Of a stretch of DNA of 64,000 bases, positions 44,325 to 53,586 are shown one piece after another. A program made the translations under genes and the position numbers. The stretch is from Flavobacterium sp. 1355 (lineage in GTDB: Bacteria; Bacteroidota; Bacteroidia; Flavobacteriales; Flavobacteriaceae): contig NZ_JAFICC010000006.1 of the NCBI RefSeq assembly GCF_017833415.1, forward strand, positions 1-64,000, read 5' to 3'. The notes below the pieces were generated by a model, which had not been told where the DNA came from, searched no databases, and saw nothing but the letters and a program-made list of their open reading frames with translations. Position 1 is the stretch's first letter. Each line of letters opens with the position of its first letter.

Positions 44325-45821
44325 ATGAAAAAACCAATAATAGATTACTTGTTGACTTTTGTTTTATGTTTTGCTTTTTTAGGAGTTTTAGCCTGCAGTT
44401 CAGATAAAGAAAACACTTCTGAGGGTATAAAAACACTAAAAGCCAGTACAAATAAAATTGATTTTGAAAGCAAAGAAACCACCGTTGAGATAACAATTAA
44501 TTCCAGCGCCTTAAACTGGACTTTGAGTAATCCGGCGAGCTGGATAAAAGTAAGTCAGACAGTTGGCACTTCTGGAAGTACAGTTGTCAGAATTACGGCA
44601 TCAGAAAATGCAGATACTTCAGTAAGAAATGCAGTATTGACTTTAACTTCTAGTGAAGCAGCTGCTTCAGAAATTACAATTTCACAGGCTGCGGCAACAA
44701 AAAGTTTATATCCAAGTTACAATACAAATCCAATTGCAGCAGATGGTTCGGGAATGGGAAGCTCAGCAGTTGAACTGGCTGCAAAAATTAAACTAGGCTG
44801 GAATATCGGCAATACACTGGAAGCAACCGGAGGCGAAACGGCCTGGGGAAATCCAAAAGTCACTAAAGAGCTGATTGGAGCAGTAAAAGCAAATGGTTTC
44901 AATGCCATTAGAATTCCGTGTTCCTGGAATCAGAATTTGGAGAACAGTGCAACAGCAAAAATCAAAACCGAATGGCTTAACAGAGTAAAAGAAGTAGTGC
45001 AATACTGTGTAGAGAATGATATGTATGTGGTAATAAATATTCACTGGGACGGCGGCTGGCTGGAAAATAATATTTCTGAAGCAAAAAAAGTAGAAAACAA
45101 CGCCAAACAAAAAGCCTTCTGGGAACAAATCGCGACACATTTACGCGGATTTGATGAACATTTACTTTTTGCAAGTGCCAATGAACCAGCGGTTGAAGAT
45201 GCAGCACAAATGGCAGTTTTAACCTCGTATCACCAGACATTTATTGATGCTGTTCGATCAACTGGAGGTAAAAATGCTTCCCGTGTTTTAGTCGTGCAAG
45301 GCCCAACAACAGATATAGAAAAAACAAACAAATTAATGACTACATTGCCTGTAGATAAAGTTGCAGGCAGAATGATGGTCGAAGTACATTATTATTCACC
45401 TTGGAATTTTGCAGGTTTAACCAAAGACGAAACTTGGGGTAAAATGTTTTATTATTGGGGAGCTGGTTTCCATTCGTCAAGCGATACCGAGCGCAATGCA
45501 ACTTGGGGAGAAGAAGCCGATTTGCAAAAAAACTTCAGATTAATGAAAACACAGTTTGTAGACAAAGGAATTCCGGTTTTATTGGGAGAATTTGGAGCCA
45601 TCCGCAGAACAACTTTAACGGGCGATGCTTTGGCTCTACATTTAAATTCACGAGCATATTATTTGAAGACAGTTGTGAAACAAGCCAGAGCAAACGGATT
45701 ATTACCTTTTTATTGGGATGAAGGAAGTACAGGAAATAATGGTTTCGGAATTTTTAAAAGAAGCGATAATTCGGTTTTTGACACACAAGCTTTAAATGCT
45801 TTAATTGAAGGATTACAATAG
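44325..45821 (+). CDS. BACON-domain GH5 endo-glucanase (candidate endo-xyloglucanase)
   Basis: This 498-residue lipoprotein starts at ATG 44325 (MKKPIIDYLL ... GVLACSSDK). Residues of about 35-120 form a BACON domain (NWTLSNPASWIKVSQT). The GH5 barrel follows, with GWNIGNTLEATGGETAWGNP (read as two parts), acid/base E287 (ASANEPAV) and nucleophile E422 (LLGEFGAI). The GWNxGNTL pattern is typical of GH5_4 and related endo-glucanases. A surface BACON-GH5 enzyme starts xyloglucan degradation in the known Bacteroides ovatus locus, so the same job is inferred here. Confidence 0.9.
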   Translation: MKKPIIDYLLTFVLCFAFLGVLACSSDKENTSEGIKTLKASTNKIDFESKETTVEITINSSALNWTLSNPASWIKVSQTVGTSGSTVVRITASENADTSVRNAVLTLTSSEAAASEITISQAAATKSLYPSYNTNPIAADGSGMGSSAVELAAKIKLGWNIGNTLEATGGETAWGNPKVTKELIGAVKANGFNAIRIPCSWNQNLENSATAKIKTEWLNRVKEVVQYCVENDMYVVINIHWDGGWLENNISEAKKVENNAKQKAFWEQIATHLRGFDEHLLFASANEPAVEDAAQMAVLTSYHQTFIDAVRSTGGKNASRVLVVQGPTTDIEKTNKLMTTLPVDKVAGRMMVEVHYYSPWNFAGLTKDETWGKMFYYWGAGFHSSSDTERNATWGEEADLQKNFRLMKTQFVDKGIPVLLGEFGAIRRTTLTGDALALHLNSRAYYLKTVVKQARANGLLPFYWDEGSTGNNGFGIFKRSDNSVFDTQALNALIEGLQ

Positions 45822-45932
45822 AAAATAAACAAAAACCACATGAGCGATATAAGTTAATTTACTGCTTATCACGGTTTAAATTTATATTTACTTATATCAC
45901 AAATAGTTTAAAAATATTTAAATTAAAAAAAA

Positions 45933-47879
45933 ATGAAAAAGAATTTAATATTTATCTTTCTGTTGACTGGCGTTTTATTGAATGCAAATGTAAAAATGCC
46001 TTTAATTTTTTCTGACGGAATGGTGCTGCAGCGCAATAAACCAATTCCGGTTTGGGGCTGGGCAGATGCAAATGAAAAAGTAGAAATTCGATTCAACAAA
46101 CAAACCAAAACGATCACAGCCGACCAAAACGGAAAATGGAGTGTAAACCTAAATGCAGAAAAAGCGGGCGGACCTTTTGAATTATCCATTACCGGAAAAA
46201 ATACAATCACCATCAAAAATGTTTTGGTTGGCGAAGTATGGATCTGCAGCGGACAATCAAACATGGAATTTCAGGTTTACAAAACTATAAATGCCGAAAA
46301 AGAAATTGAAGATTCAAATTATCCTATGATTCGTCATTTTGGTGTAGCACAAGATTTAAGCGGAACACCAAAAGACGATTTGAAATCTGCAAAATGGGAA
46401 GTTTCAAACAAAGAAAACGTTGGTAATTTTACAGCAGTAGGTTATTATTTTGCCAAAAAATTATACGCCGAAATAAAAGTTCCAATCGGGATCATAAACA
46501 CATCCTGGGGAGGAACAAATGTAGAAACCTGGACAAGCCGTGAAGCATTTCAAAACAGTGAAGACTTTAAGGCGATGATTGCCAATGTTCAGGTTGTTAA
46601 CATGGACGAGGTTTTTGAAATCTATAAAAAATCAGTTTTAGAAAATGTTAGAAAAGTTCAGGGTTTCGATGTTTCAATGGAAAACGAAGCCCAGTTTAAA
46701 AATCCGGATTTCAATGATAAAACCTGGCCAGAAATAAAAGTTCCTTCACTTTGGGAAAATCAACAACTTGCAAATATGGACGGAATTGTCTGGATGCGAA
46801 AAACAATTGTTTTAACAGCAGACCAGGCCAAAAAAGAAGCCGTTTTATATTTATCAAAAATCGACGATGAAGATCAGACTTTTGTAAACGGAATTGAAGT
46901 GGGGACAAACAAGCTGTGGGACAAACAAAGAATCTACAAAATCCCTGCAAATGTTCTAAAAGAAGGAGCAAACACAATAGCAGTCAGAATTACAGATTAT
47001 AGCGGTGGAGGCGGAATTTACGGTGATCCCGCCGATTTAAAAATTGATTTAAAAGATTCAAATCTGCCTCTTGAAGGGCTTTGGAAATTTAATGTAGTAA
47101 AAGTAAGAATCGAAGTTTCACCAAACAGTTACCCATCATTATTGTACAATGCGATGGTAAATCCGTTAGTTCCATATGCCTTTCAGGGCGTTTTATGGTA
47201 TCAGGGCGAAGCCAATGTCTCGAGAGCAAAAGAATACAAAAAAGCATTTCCGCTTATGATTACAGACTGGCGAACAAAATGGAAACAAGGAGATTTTCCT
47301 TTCTATTTTGTACAATTGTCTACTTTTGATGAATTTGGCGGAAACAGTGCAAAAGGAAGCCGTTGGGCAGAACTGCGCGAAGCACAATCAGAAACCTTAA
47401 AATTACCAAATACCGGAATGGCCGTAACAACCGATATCGGGAACGCAAAAGACATTCACCCAACAAATAAACAAGACGTAGGTTTACGTTTAGCAGCAAT
47501 TGCGTTGCATAATGTTTACAACAAAAAACAAGTTTTCAGTGGTCCTGTTTATAAATCTCAGGAAATAAAAGGAAACCAGATTATCCTAACATTTAATCAT
47601 ATCGGTGGCGGATTATCAACTCCAGAAAATACAGAGTTAAAAGGTTTCGAAATTGCCGGTACAGACAAAGTTTTTCATGCTGCCAAAGCCATAATCAAAG
47701 ACAATAAAATAATCGTTTCAAGCGATCAGGTTCAAAATCCAGTAGCTGTTCATTACGGTTGGGCAGACGATGACACGAATATCAATCTTTACAACAAAGA
47801 AAAATTTCCGGCATCGCCATTCAGAACAGACAATTGGGAAATGATCACAGCAAATGAGAAATATAAAGTAAGTAAATAA
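45933..47879 (+). CDS. SGNH-hydrolase carbohydrate esterase (sialate O-acetylesterase-like)
   Basis: This 648-residue secreted protein has a signal peptide (FLLTGVLLNA). The N-terminal Ig-like part reads MPLIFSDGMVLQRNKPIPVWGWA (in two pieces), as in the SASA family. The nucleophile region is WICSGQSNMEF with S109, and an inserted GH2-like jelly roll follows (WPEIKVPSLW ... VNGIEVGTNKLWD). Next are GVLWYQGEAN and the catalytic DIHPTNKQDVGLRLA (Asp/His). It removes acetyl groups, in this context probably from O-acetylated plant polysaccharide rather than sialic acid. Confidence 0.9.
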   Translation: MKKNLIFIFLLTGVLLNANVKMPLIFSDGMVLQRNKPIPVWGWADANEKVEIRFNKQTKTITADQNGKWSVNLNAEKAGGPFELSITGKNTITIKNVLVGEVWICSGQSNMEFQVYKTINAEKEIEDSNYPMIRHFGVAQDLSGTPKDDLKSAKWEVSNKENVGNFTAVGYYFAKKLYAEIKVPIGIINTSWGGTNVETWTSREAFQNSEDFKAMIANVQVVNMDEVFEIYKKSVLENVRKVQGFDVSMENEAQFKNPDFNDKTWPEIKVPSLWENQQLANMDGIVWMRKTIVLTADQAKKEAVLYLSKIDDEDQTFVNGIEVGTNKLWDKQRIYKIPANVLKEGANTIAVRITDYSGGGGIYGDPADLKIDLKDSNLPLEGLWKFNVVKVRIEVSPNSYPSLLYNAMVNPLVPYAFQGVLWYQGEANVSRAKEYKKAFPLMITDWRTKWKQGDFPFYFVQLSTFDEFGGNSAKGSRWAELREAQSETLKLPNTGMAVTTDIGNAKDIHPTNKQDVGLRLAAIALHNVYNKKQVFSGPVYKSQEIKGNQIILTFNHIGGGLSTPENTELKGFEIAGTDKVFHAAKAIIKDNKIIVSSDQVQNPVAVHYGWADDDTNINLYNKEKFPASPFRTDNWEMITANEKYKVSK

Positions 47880-47887
47880 CATCTGGG

Positions 47888-48000
47888 CGTGACCACAACC
47901 CGATAAGAGGGCAAATTTACATTCCGCTTATACGCCCTCTTATCGGGATGCGGTCGGGCTATCCGCACTACTTCGGTAGTTAGCTCCTATCCCTCACGCA
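47888..48000. repeat. Three-way-junction-like extragenic element
   Basis: Outer arms GCGTGA (47888-47893) and TCACGC (47995-48000) enclose a 14-bp stem CCCGATAAGAGGGC/GCCCTCTTATCGGG (47900-47913, 47935-47948) and a hairpin ACTAC-TTCG-GTAGT (47968-47981). The GGGCTATCCGC and ATCCCTCACGC sequences resemble a repeat family common in flavobacterial genomes. Confidence 0.7.
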
Positions 48001-48027
48001 AGCGAAAGTATATTAGGTTTTTTTCTC

Positions 48028-48054
48028 CTAACAGGTTTTTTAAACCTGTTAGGT
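48028..48054. repeat. CCTAACAGG palindrome, copy 1
   Basis: CCTAACAGGTTT and AAACCTGTTAGG arms flank a TTT loop; the exact reverse complement of copy 2. Confidence 0.85.
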
Positions 48055-48098
48055 ATAATCTTAGGAAAAGGGAAGAAAAGAAAGAAAGATATAAATAC

Positions 48099-48125
48099 CT
48101 AACAGGTTTAAAAAACCTGTTAGGA
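48099..48125. repeat. CCTAACAGG palindrome, copy 2
   Basis: The same 12-bp arms flank an AAA loop, 44 bases from copy 1 and in the opposite orientation. Confidence 0.85.
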
Positions 48126-48193
48126 GACGGAGAATAATTACAACCAAAGAGTTTCAAGTTTTAGAAGCAATCAATTTCATAAGAACACAGAAG

Positions 48194-50602
48194 ATGAATT
48201 CAAACGCCATAAAAAAAATATTTGTCAGTTTACTTTTTATTTCTTTCTGTATCAAAGTAACCGCCCAATCCACACAAAAGCTATGGTACAATAAGCCGGC
48301 AGAATTTTTTGAGGAAAGTTTGGTCTTAGGAAACGGAAAACTGGGAGCAACCGTTTTTGGCGGCGTTAACTCAGATAAAATTTATCTGAACGATGTCACA
48401 CTTTGGTCAGGAGAACCCGTGAACGCAAATATGAATCCCGAAGCCTACAAAAACATACCGGCAATTCGCGAAGCTTTACAAAATGAAAATTACAAACTCG
48501 CAGAGGAATTAAACAAAAAAATTCAGGGTAAAAACTCAGAATCGTACGCGCCATTAGGAACATTAGAAATCAGTAATTACGAAAAAGGCAAAGCGACCAA
48601 TTACTATAGAGAACTTGATATTTCTAATGCAGCATCAAAAATAAGTTACGAAATGGACGGCGTAAAGTATACGCGTGAATATTTTGTTTCAGCACCAGAC
48701 CAAATCATGGTAATCAAACTAACGAGCAGTCAAAAAGGAGCTTTAAATTTTGATATTAATTTGAGAAGTCTCTTAAAATCAAATGTCGAAGTCAGAAACA
48801 ACACAATGATGATGAATGGCGTTGCGCCAATTCATGAAAATACAGGTTATACAGTTGTACCAAAATACTTAGAAATAAAGGAAAGAGGAACAAGGTTTAC
48901 GACTTTACTTCAGGTCAAAAATACAGACGGAAAAGTGACAAGTTCAAACGCTACAATGACTTTAAGAAATGCTTCAGAAGTTTTTATTTACATCTCAGTA
49001 GCCACAAGTTTTAATGGTTTTGACAAAAATCCTGCAACCGAAGGGATCGATGATGTCGCAATGGCATTGCAAAATTTAAATAAAGCATTTACAAAACCCT
49101 TCGATAAATTAAAAGAAAATCACGTCGCCGACTATCAGAAATTCTACAACAGAGTAAGTCTGGATTTAGGAAATACAACAGCGCCGGATCTGGCAACAGA
49201 TGAACGTTTGCTTCGCTATTCTGAAGGAAAAGAAGATAAAAACTTAGAAATTTTGTATTTTAATTACGGACGTTACTTACTCATTAGCAGTTCAAGAACA
49301 TTGGGAGTTCCGGCAAATTTGCAAGGAATCTGGAATCCACATCTTAATCCGCCATGGAGCAGTAATTATACCATGAATATTAATGTTGAGGAAAATTACT
49401 GGCTGGCAGAAAACACCAACCTTTCAGAAATGCATTTGCCATTACTTAGTTTTATAAAAAACCTGTCAGTAACCGGAAAAACAACTGCTAAAACATTTTA
49501 TGGCGTAAATCAGGGCTGGGCAGCAGCTCATAATTCTGATATTTGGGCAATGACCAATCCCGTAGGCCAATTTGGAAAAGAAGATCCTATGTGGGCGTGC
49601 TGGCCAATGGCAGGCGCGTGGCTAAGTACACACATTTGGGAACATTATGTGTTTACGCAGGATGCAGCATATTTAAAAAAAGAAGGATATCCATTAATGA
49701 AAGGCGCGGCCGAGTTCTGCCTTGGCTGGATGATAACCGATAAAAAAGGAGATTTAATTACATCGCCATCGACTTCGCCAGAAAATCAATATATCACTCC
49801 CGACGGTTTTGTGGGAGCCACTATCTATGGAGGAACAGCAGATTTGGCCATGATTCGCGAATGTCTTGATAAAACAATAAAAGCATCAGAAGTTTTAAAT
49901 ATTGATGCAGAGTTTAGAGAAAAACTTAAAAAAGCATTTGCCAAACTTCATCCATATCAAATTGGTAAAAAAGGAAATCTGCAGGAATGGTATTTCGATT
50001 GGGAAGATAAAGATCCTAAACACCGTCATCAATCACAGTTATTCGGGCTCTTTCCCGGCAATCATATTACACCTTTAAAAACTCCCGATTTGGCAGAGGC
50101 ATCAAAAAAAACACTAGAAATTAAGGGAGATGAAACCACTGGCTGGTCAAAAGGCTGGCGAATAAATCTCTGGGCAAGGCTTTGGGATGGTAACCGTTCC
50201 TATAAAATGTTCCGCGAATTACTGCGTTATGTCGATCCGGATGGCAAAAAAACAGAAACAACAAGAAGAGGAGGAGGAACCTACCCGAATTTATTCGATG
50301 CACATCCGCCATTTCAAATTGACGGTAATTTCGGAGGCGCTGCTGCCGTTGCCGAAATGTTGTTACAATCGGATGAAAATGAAATAAGATTACTTCCAGC
50401 TTTGCCAGATGCCTGGGAAAAAGGATCTGTAAAAGGTCTTTGCGCACGAGGCGGCTTTGAAATAGAAATGAATTGGAACAATAAAAAACCAGAGAAAGTA
50501 ATTATCTCTGCTAAAAAAGAAGGCAAAACAATCTTGATTTTTGGAGATAAAAAGCAAGAAGTTGTTTTGAAAAAAGGGCAGAAATTAGAGATAAACTGGT
50601 AA
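48194..50602 (+). CDS. Glycoside hydrolase family 95 protein, probable alpha-L-fucosidase
   Basis: This 802-residue secreted protein has a signal peptide (KVTAQ). The GH95 N-terminal beta domain starts with LWYNKPAEFFEESLVLGNGKLGATVFGG (in parts) and LNDVTLWSGEP. The (alpha/alpha)6 barrel has NLQGIWNPHLNPPWSSNYTMNIN (in parts), the substrate-site NVEENYWLAE, and HRHQSQLFGLFPGN. The C-terminal part shows PPFQIDGNFGGAAAVAEML. Members cleave alpha-1,2-linked L-fucose or L-galactose, which occur on xyloglucan side chains. It is framed by the CCTAACAGG palindromes. Confidence 0.92.
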   Translation: MNSNAIKKIFVSLLFISFCIKVTAQSTQKLWYNKPAEFFEESLVLGNGKLGATVFGGVNSDKIYLNDVTLWSGEPVNANMNPEAYKNIPAIREALQNENYKLAEELNKKIQGKNSESYAPLGTLEISNYEKGKATNYYRELDISNAASKISYEMDGVKYTREYFVSAPDQIMVIKLTSSQKGALNFDINLRSLLKSNVEVRNNTMMMNGVAPIHENTGYTVVPKYLEIKERGTRFTTLLQVKNTDGKVTSSNATMTLRNASEVFIYISVATSFNGFDKNPATEGIDDVAMALQNLNKAFTKPFDKLKENHVADYQKFYNRVSLDLGNTTAPDLATDERLLRYSEGKEDKNLEILYFNYGRYLLISSSRTLGVPANLQGIWNPHLNPPWSSNYTMNINVEENYWLAENTNLSEMHLPLLSFIKNLSVTGKTTAKTFYGVNQGWAAAHNSDIWAMTNPVGQFGKEDPMWACWPMAGAWLSTHIWEHYVFTQDAAYLKKEGYPLMKGAAEFCLGWMITDKKGDLITSPSTSPENQYITPDGFVGATIYGGTADLAMIRECLDKTIKASEVLNIDAEFREKLKKAFAKLHPYQIGKKGNLQEWYFDWEDKDPKHRHQSQLFGLFPGNHITPLKTPDLAEASKKTLEIKGDETTGWSKGWRINLWARLWDGNRSYKMFRELLRYVDPDGKKTETTRRGGGTYPNLFDAHPPFQIDGNFGGAAAVAEMLLQSDENEIRLLPALPDAWEKGSVKGLCARGGFEIEMNWNNKKPEKVIISAKKEGKTILIFGDKKQEVVLKKGQKLEINW

Positions 50603-50621
50603 AATAAAACCAGATTAAATC

Positions 50622-50657
50622 AAACCTAACAGGTTTTCAAAACCTGTTAGGTTTTTT
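50622..50657. terminator. Bidirectional terminator formed by CCTAACAGG palindrome, copy 3
   Basis: AAACCTAACAGGTTT (50622-50636) pairs with AAACCTGTTAGGTTT (50640-50654), followed by T on the plus strand. It lies between the convergent GH95 and cvpA genes. Confidence 0.8.
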
Positions 50658-50667
50658 ATGCAATGTC

Positions 50668-51234
50668 TTATTTTTTAGAATCCTCTTCGGGTTTTTCAGA
50701 ATCTTTGGCTTCTTCTTTATTCTTTTCCTTCTGGCTTTCCTTAAAAGTCTCATACCATTTTTCAATTGAAGGATATACAAAAGCAGCCACTTTCTTAATC
50801 GGATTATAAAAAATGGATCGGTCTAAAGTTTCTTTTTTGGCAAAAGTATTATCGAAATTTATTTTTTCAAAAAGCGCAATAAAAATGCTTACGATTAAGA
50901 TTGTTTTTAAAATCCTGAAAAAAGCACCGCCCAATTTATTAATCAGACCAAGTTGTGCAAAATCAGCAACTCCGGTTAAAAATTTTGCCAGCAAATAAAC
51001 TGCAATAACCACCAGAATAAAAGTTAGTATAAAAGCAGTAACCTGAATATTAGTCGGATTCCAGCTCACATGCTTTGCAATAATATCTTTCATTAAAGAA
51101 GAAAATTTTATCGCTAAATAGATTCCTAATAATAATGAAACAAAAGAAGCAACTTCTACAAAGAGGCCGTTTTTAAAACCTTTGTATAAACTGAAAGCCA
51201 AAAGCGCTCCCAAAATAATATCTAAAAAACTCAT
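50668..51234 (-). CDS. cvpA: CvpA-family inner-membrane protein
   Basis: This 188-residue protein has four hydrophobic segments (ILGALLAFSLYKGF, ASFVSLLLGIYLAI, VTAFILTFILVVIAVYLL and FRILKTILIVSIFIALF) and a charged Lys/Glu-rich cytosolic tail (residues 160-188). The opening LDIILGALLAFSLYKGFKNG is the CvpA/colicin V production family signature. Its role in Bacteroidota is unclear, perhaps envelope maintenance. The start is supported by a TATATTTG box at 51264-51257 on the minus strand. Confidence 0.9.
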   Translation of the reverse strand: MSFLDIILGALLAFSLYKGFKNGLFVEVASFVSLLLGIYLAIKFSSLMKDIIAKHVSWNPTNIQVTAFILTFILVVIAVYLLAKFLTGVADFAQLGLINKLGGAFFRILKTILIVSIFIALFEKINFDNTFAKKETLDRSIFYNPIKKVAAFVYPSIEKWYETFKESQKEKNKEEAKDSEKPEEDSKK

Positions 51235-51256
51235 GTTTGTTTGTGTTTAGTGGGCG

Positions 51257-51264
51257 CAAATATA
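51257..51264 (-). promoter_or_regulatory. cvpA -7 promoter element
   Basis: TATATTTG on the minus strand is a full match to TAnnTTTG, 23 bases above the start codon. Confidence 0.55.
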
Positions 51265-51304
51265 AAAAGAATTATCAGGGATATGTTCTCTAATTTCAAC
51301 TCCG

Positions 51305-51312
51305 TATCTTTG
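51305..51312 (+). promoter_or_regulatory. -7 promoter element for the 51409 gene
   Basis: TATCTTTG is a full match to TAnnTTTG; the leader would be about 90 nt and contains AGATT/AATCT-type short repeats. Confidence 0.5.
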
Positions 51313-51408
51313 CAAATCTAATTTTAGAGTTCAGATTGCAGATTTAAATTAAATAATCTTAAATCATCATGAGGCAATCTGAAATCTAAATCTAAAATCA
51401 TATATAAA

Positions 51409-51765
51409 ATGTCCAGAGATACACAATTAAAAGAGCGTTGGGAAAAGCTTGTCGATATACTTTCAAATCAATTTTCGCAAGGAGAAGATCTTGATTTAGA
51501 TGCCATTATTTACCTAATCGGAGTTCAGGAATATGGTAAAATACACCGCGAATATAAAAAAGACGAAAAATTAAATTTAATGCATATTGCTATTTGCAGA
51601 TTATTGGAACCATACGGGTTTTATGAATTCGAATATTTTGATGAAGATGGCTGGCCGCATTACAAAGTAAAAGAAGAGCTGCCGCCTTTAAGAGCAGGAG
51701 AGCAATCCGTTTTAATGAAAGAAGCAATTGTAAATTATTTTTTAGACAGAAAGCTCATAGAATAA
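51409..51765 (+). CDS. Conserved small cytosolic protein of unknown function
   Basis: This 118-residue protein has no membrane segment or signal. It is acidic and helix-rich (QLKERWEKLVDILSNQF, DLDAIIYLIGVQEYG) with LLEPYGFYEFEYFDEDGWPHY in the middle. I think it is a conserved Bacteroidota protein because of its strong codon pattern and place between cvpA and pheS, but I cannot name a function. Confidence 0.75.
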   Translation: MSRDTQLKERWEKLVDILSNQFSQGEDLDLDAIIYLIGVQEYGKIHREYKKDEKLNLMHIAICRLLEPYGFYEFEYFDEDGWPHYKVKEELPPLRAGEQSVLMKEAIVNYFLDRKLIE

Positions 51766-51866
51766 TTTTTAGAGAGCGTGAGCAGATTTTAGATTTTGGA
51801 TTGAAAATATAACAGAAGTTTAGAAATACTTCTTATATCTCACATCTAACGTCTCACTTTTTTACT

Positions 51867-51874
51867 TAAATTTG
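51867..51874 (+). promoter_or_regulatory. pheS -7 promoter element
   Basis: TAAATTTG matches TAnnTTTG and lies 22 bases before ATG 51897. Confidence 0.5.
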
Positions 51875-51896
51875 TACTCTCAATTATTGAAGGAAA

Positions 51897-52916
51897 ATGA
51901 TAGATAAGATAAAAGATTATATTAGTGAAGCAGAAGCTTTTTCAACAGAAAATGCAGCTGAACTAGAAGCATTCCGTATTAAATTCTTAGGAAAAAAAGG
52001 AGTTTTGAATGACTTTTTTGCCGAATTTAAAAACGTGCCAAACGATCAGAAAAAAGAATTCGGACAAGTTATAAATGCTTTAAAAAATACTGCGGAAGAA
52101 AAAGTTAAAGCAACTGTTGAGGCTTTAGAAAGTAAAGAAGAATCTAAAGGTATTTTTGGAGATTTAACACGTGCGGCAGAACCGGTAATTATTGGTTCTC
52201 GTCATCCTATTTCAATAGTTAAAAATCAGATTATTGATATTTTTGCTAATATTGGTTTTAATGTTTCTGAAGGCCCTGAAATCGAAGACGACTGGCATAA
52301 TTTTACAGCATTAAACCTGCCGGAATACCATCCGGCACGTGATATGCAGGATACATTTTTCATTCAGACAAATCCTGATGTATTGTTGCGTACGCATACA
52401 TCATCAGTACAGGTTCGTTATATGGAAAACCATAAACCGCCAATTCGTACTATTTCTCCGGGACGTGTTTTTCGTAATGAAGCAATTTCATCACGTTCTC
52501 ACTGTATTTTCCATCAGGTAGAAGGATTGTATATAGACAAGGATGTTTCATTTGCAGATTTAAAACAGACATTACTTTATTTCACTAAAGAAATGTTCGG
52601 AAAATCAAAAATCCGTCTTCGCCCTTCCTACTTTCCATTTACAGAGCCAAGTGCCGAAATTGACATTTATTGGGGCTTAAAAACCGAAACGGATTACCGT
52701 ATCACAAAAGGAACCGGCTGGTTAGAAATTGGTGGTTGCGGAATGGTTGATCCAAACGTTCTTAAAAATTGCGACATCAATCCTGATGAATATAACGGTT
52801 TTGCTTTCGGAATGGGAGTGGAGCGTATTGCAATGCTTTTATACCAAATTGGTGATATTCGTATGTTTTATGAAAATGATGTGCGTTTCCTAGAGCAATT
52901 TAAATCTAATATATAA
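51897..52916 (+). CDS. pheS: Phenylalanine-tRNA ligase alpha subunit
   Basis: Class II synthetase subunit, 339 residues. An N-terminal coiled coil (residues 1-90) precedes [33 protein letters not shown], motif 2 [22 protein letters not shown] (read in parts), and motif 3 [25 protein letters not shown] is the amino-acid site. The beta subunit is not adjacent, as is common in Bacteroidota. Length is standard. Confidence 0.98.
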   Translation: MIDKIKDYISEAEAFSTENAAELEAFRIKFLGKKGVLNDFFAEFKNVPNDQKKEFGQVINALKNTAEEKVKATVEALESKEESKGIFGDLTRAAEPVIIGSRHPISIVKNQIIDIFANIGFNVSEGPEIEDDWHNFTALNLPEYHPARDMQDTFFIQTNPDVLLRTHTSSVQVRYMENHKPPIRTISPGRVFRNEAISSRSHCIFHQVEGLYIDKDVSFADLKQTLLYFTKEMFGKSKIRLRPSYFPFTEPSAEIDIYWGLKTETDYRITKGTGWLEIGGCGMVDPNVLKNCDINPDEYNGFAFGMGVERIAMLLYQIGDIRMFYENDVRFLEQFKSNI

Positions 52917-52986
52917 ACTAATTGTAGATTGAAGATTTTAGAATTAAGAATGGTCTAAAGACTTAAATCCATTGATTATAATAAAT

Positions 52987-53022
52987 AAACCTTTGTTGAA
53001 GTTTTGGCTTTGACAAAGGTTT
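52987..53022 (+). terminator. Probable pheS terminator hairpin
   Basis: AAACCTTTGT (52987-52996) and ACAAAGGTTT (53013-53022) give a perfect 10-bp stem with a 16-nt loop; only a short T run follows within the stem end. Confidence 0.55.
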
Positions 53023-53039
53023 TAAAGCTTTTAATAAAA

Positions 53040-53447
53040 ATGAAAAAAGATATAGTAATTCCAGAAGTCGAAAATGTATTTCTTGCCGCTGTTCAGGAAT
53101 GGAGTGACGATTTTATGGAAAAAGTGTGGTATGCTTATTTAGTAAACGATAGTGACTTTAATTTAGACAGTGTAATGGTCGTTTCCAAAGCATTTGGTAC
53201 CATTGATGGAGAAATGAAAAAAACGTCCATTCTTCGTCATGCTTTTGTCGAAGTTCCTGCTGTTTCTGTAGTAAAGATCGAAATGATTGAAAAGAGTCTT
53301 TTGGTTATGAATAACGAATTTATGGTAACGTTCTTCATTGGAAATACACTTTATGACAAGAAATTTATCTTTAAATCAAACCTAATTAACGAGAATAACA
53401 CAGAAGAAGTACCGATTTTGTTTATTGAAGGAATTATGGTGAAGTAA
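53040..53447 (+). CDS. Small cytosolic protein of unknown function
   Basis: This 135-residue protein starts at ATG 53040 (MKKDIVIPEVENV); the longer frame from TTG 53004 runs through the pheS terminator. It has no signal, no membrane segment and no Cys motif. It alternates beta-type stretches (VWYAYLVNDSDFNLDSVMVVSKAFG; FMVTFFIGNTLYDKKFIFK), as in a small beta-sandwich. I do not recognise it as a named family. It lies alone between pheS and gpsA. Confidence 0.75.
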   Translation: MKKDIVIPEVENVFLAAVQEWSDDFMEKVWYAYLVNDSDFNLDSVMVVSKAFGTIDGEMKKTSILRHAFVEVPAVSVVKIEMIEKSLLVMNNEFMVTFFIGNTLYDKKFIFKSNLINENNTEEVPILFIEGIMVK

Positions 53448-53451
53448 AGAG

Positions 53452-53570
53452 AAAAAATAGAGTAAAGAGAATAGAAAATAGATAAAAGAAGAAAGAGTCA
53501 AGACTGAATAATTTCATCTTGACTCTTTTTTTATGTGTAGAGAAGTCTATTCTCTTTTACTCTATTTTTT
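53452..53570. terminator. Nested inverted repeat between convergent genes
   Basis: An inner stem AAAGAGTCAAGA/TCTTGACTCTTT (53492-53503, 53517-53528) with a T run is nested in outer arms of about 23 bp (53452-53474 and 53547-53570, one-base gap). It can end transcripts from both sides. Confidence 0.85.
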
Positions 53571-53586
53571 ACTCTAATAAAAAAAA

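Larger units (their letters stand above)
47880..48193. other. 314-bp intergenic region made of structured repeats
   Basis: No gene is present. It has a cloverleaf-like element (47888-48000), two mutually reverse-complementary palindromes (48028-48054 and 48099-48125) and a short AG-rich linker between them. Confidence 0.7.

Noticed and set aside
44793..45240. Open frames on the minus strand inside the GH5 gene
   Set aside because: They are antisense to conserved active-site regions and have no gene-like features.
47880..48193. tRNA or small stable RNA gene
   Set aside because: The folded element has no tRNA-like anticodon or T-loop sequence and resembles a repeat family; a stable RNA cannot be shown from sequence alone.
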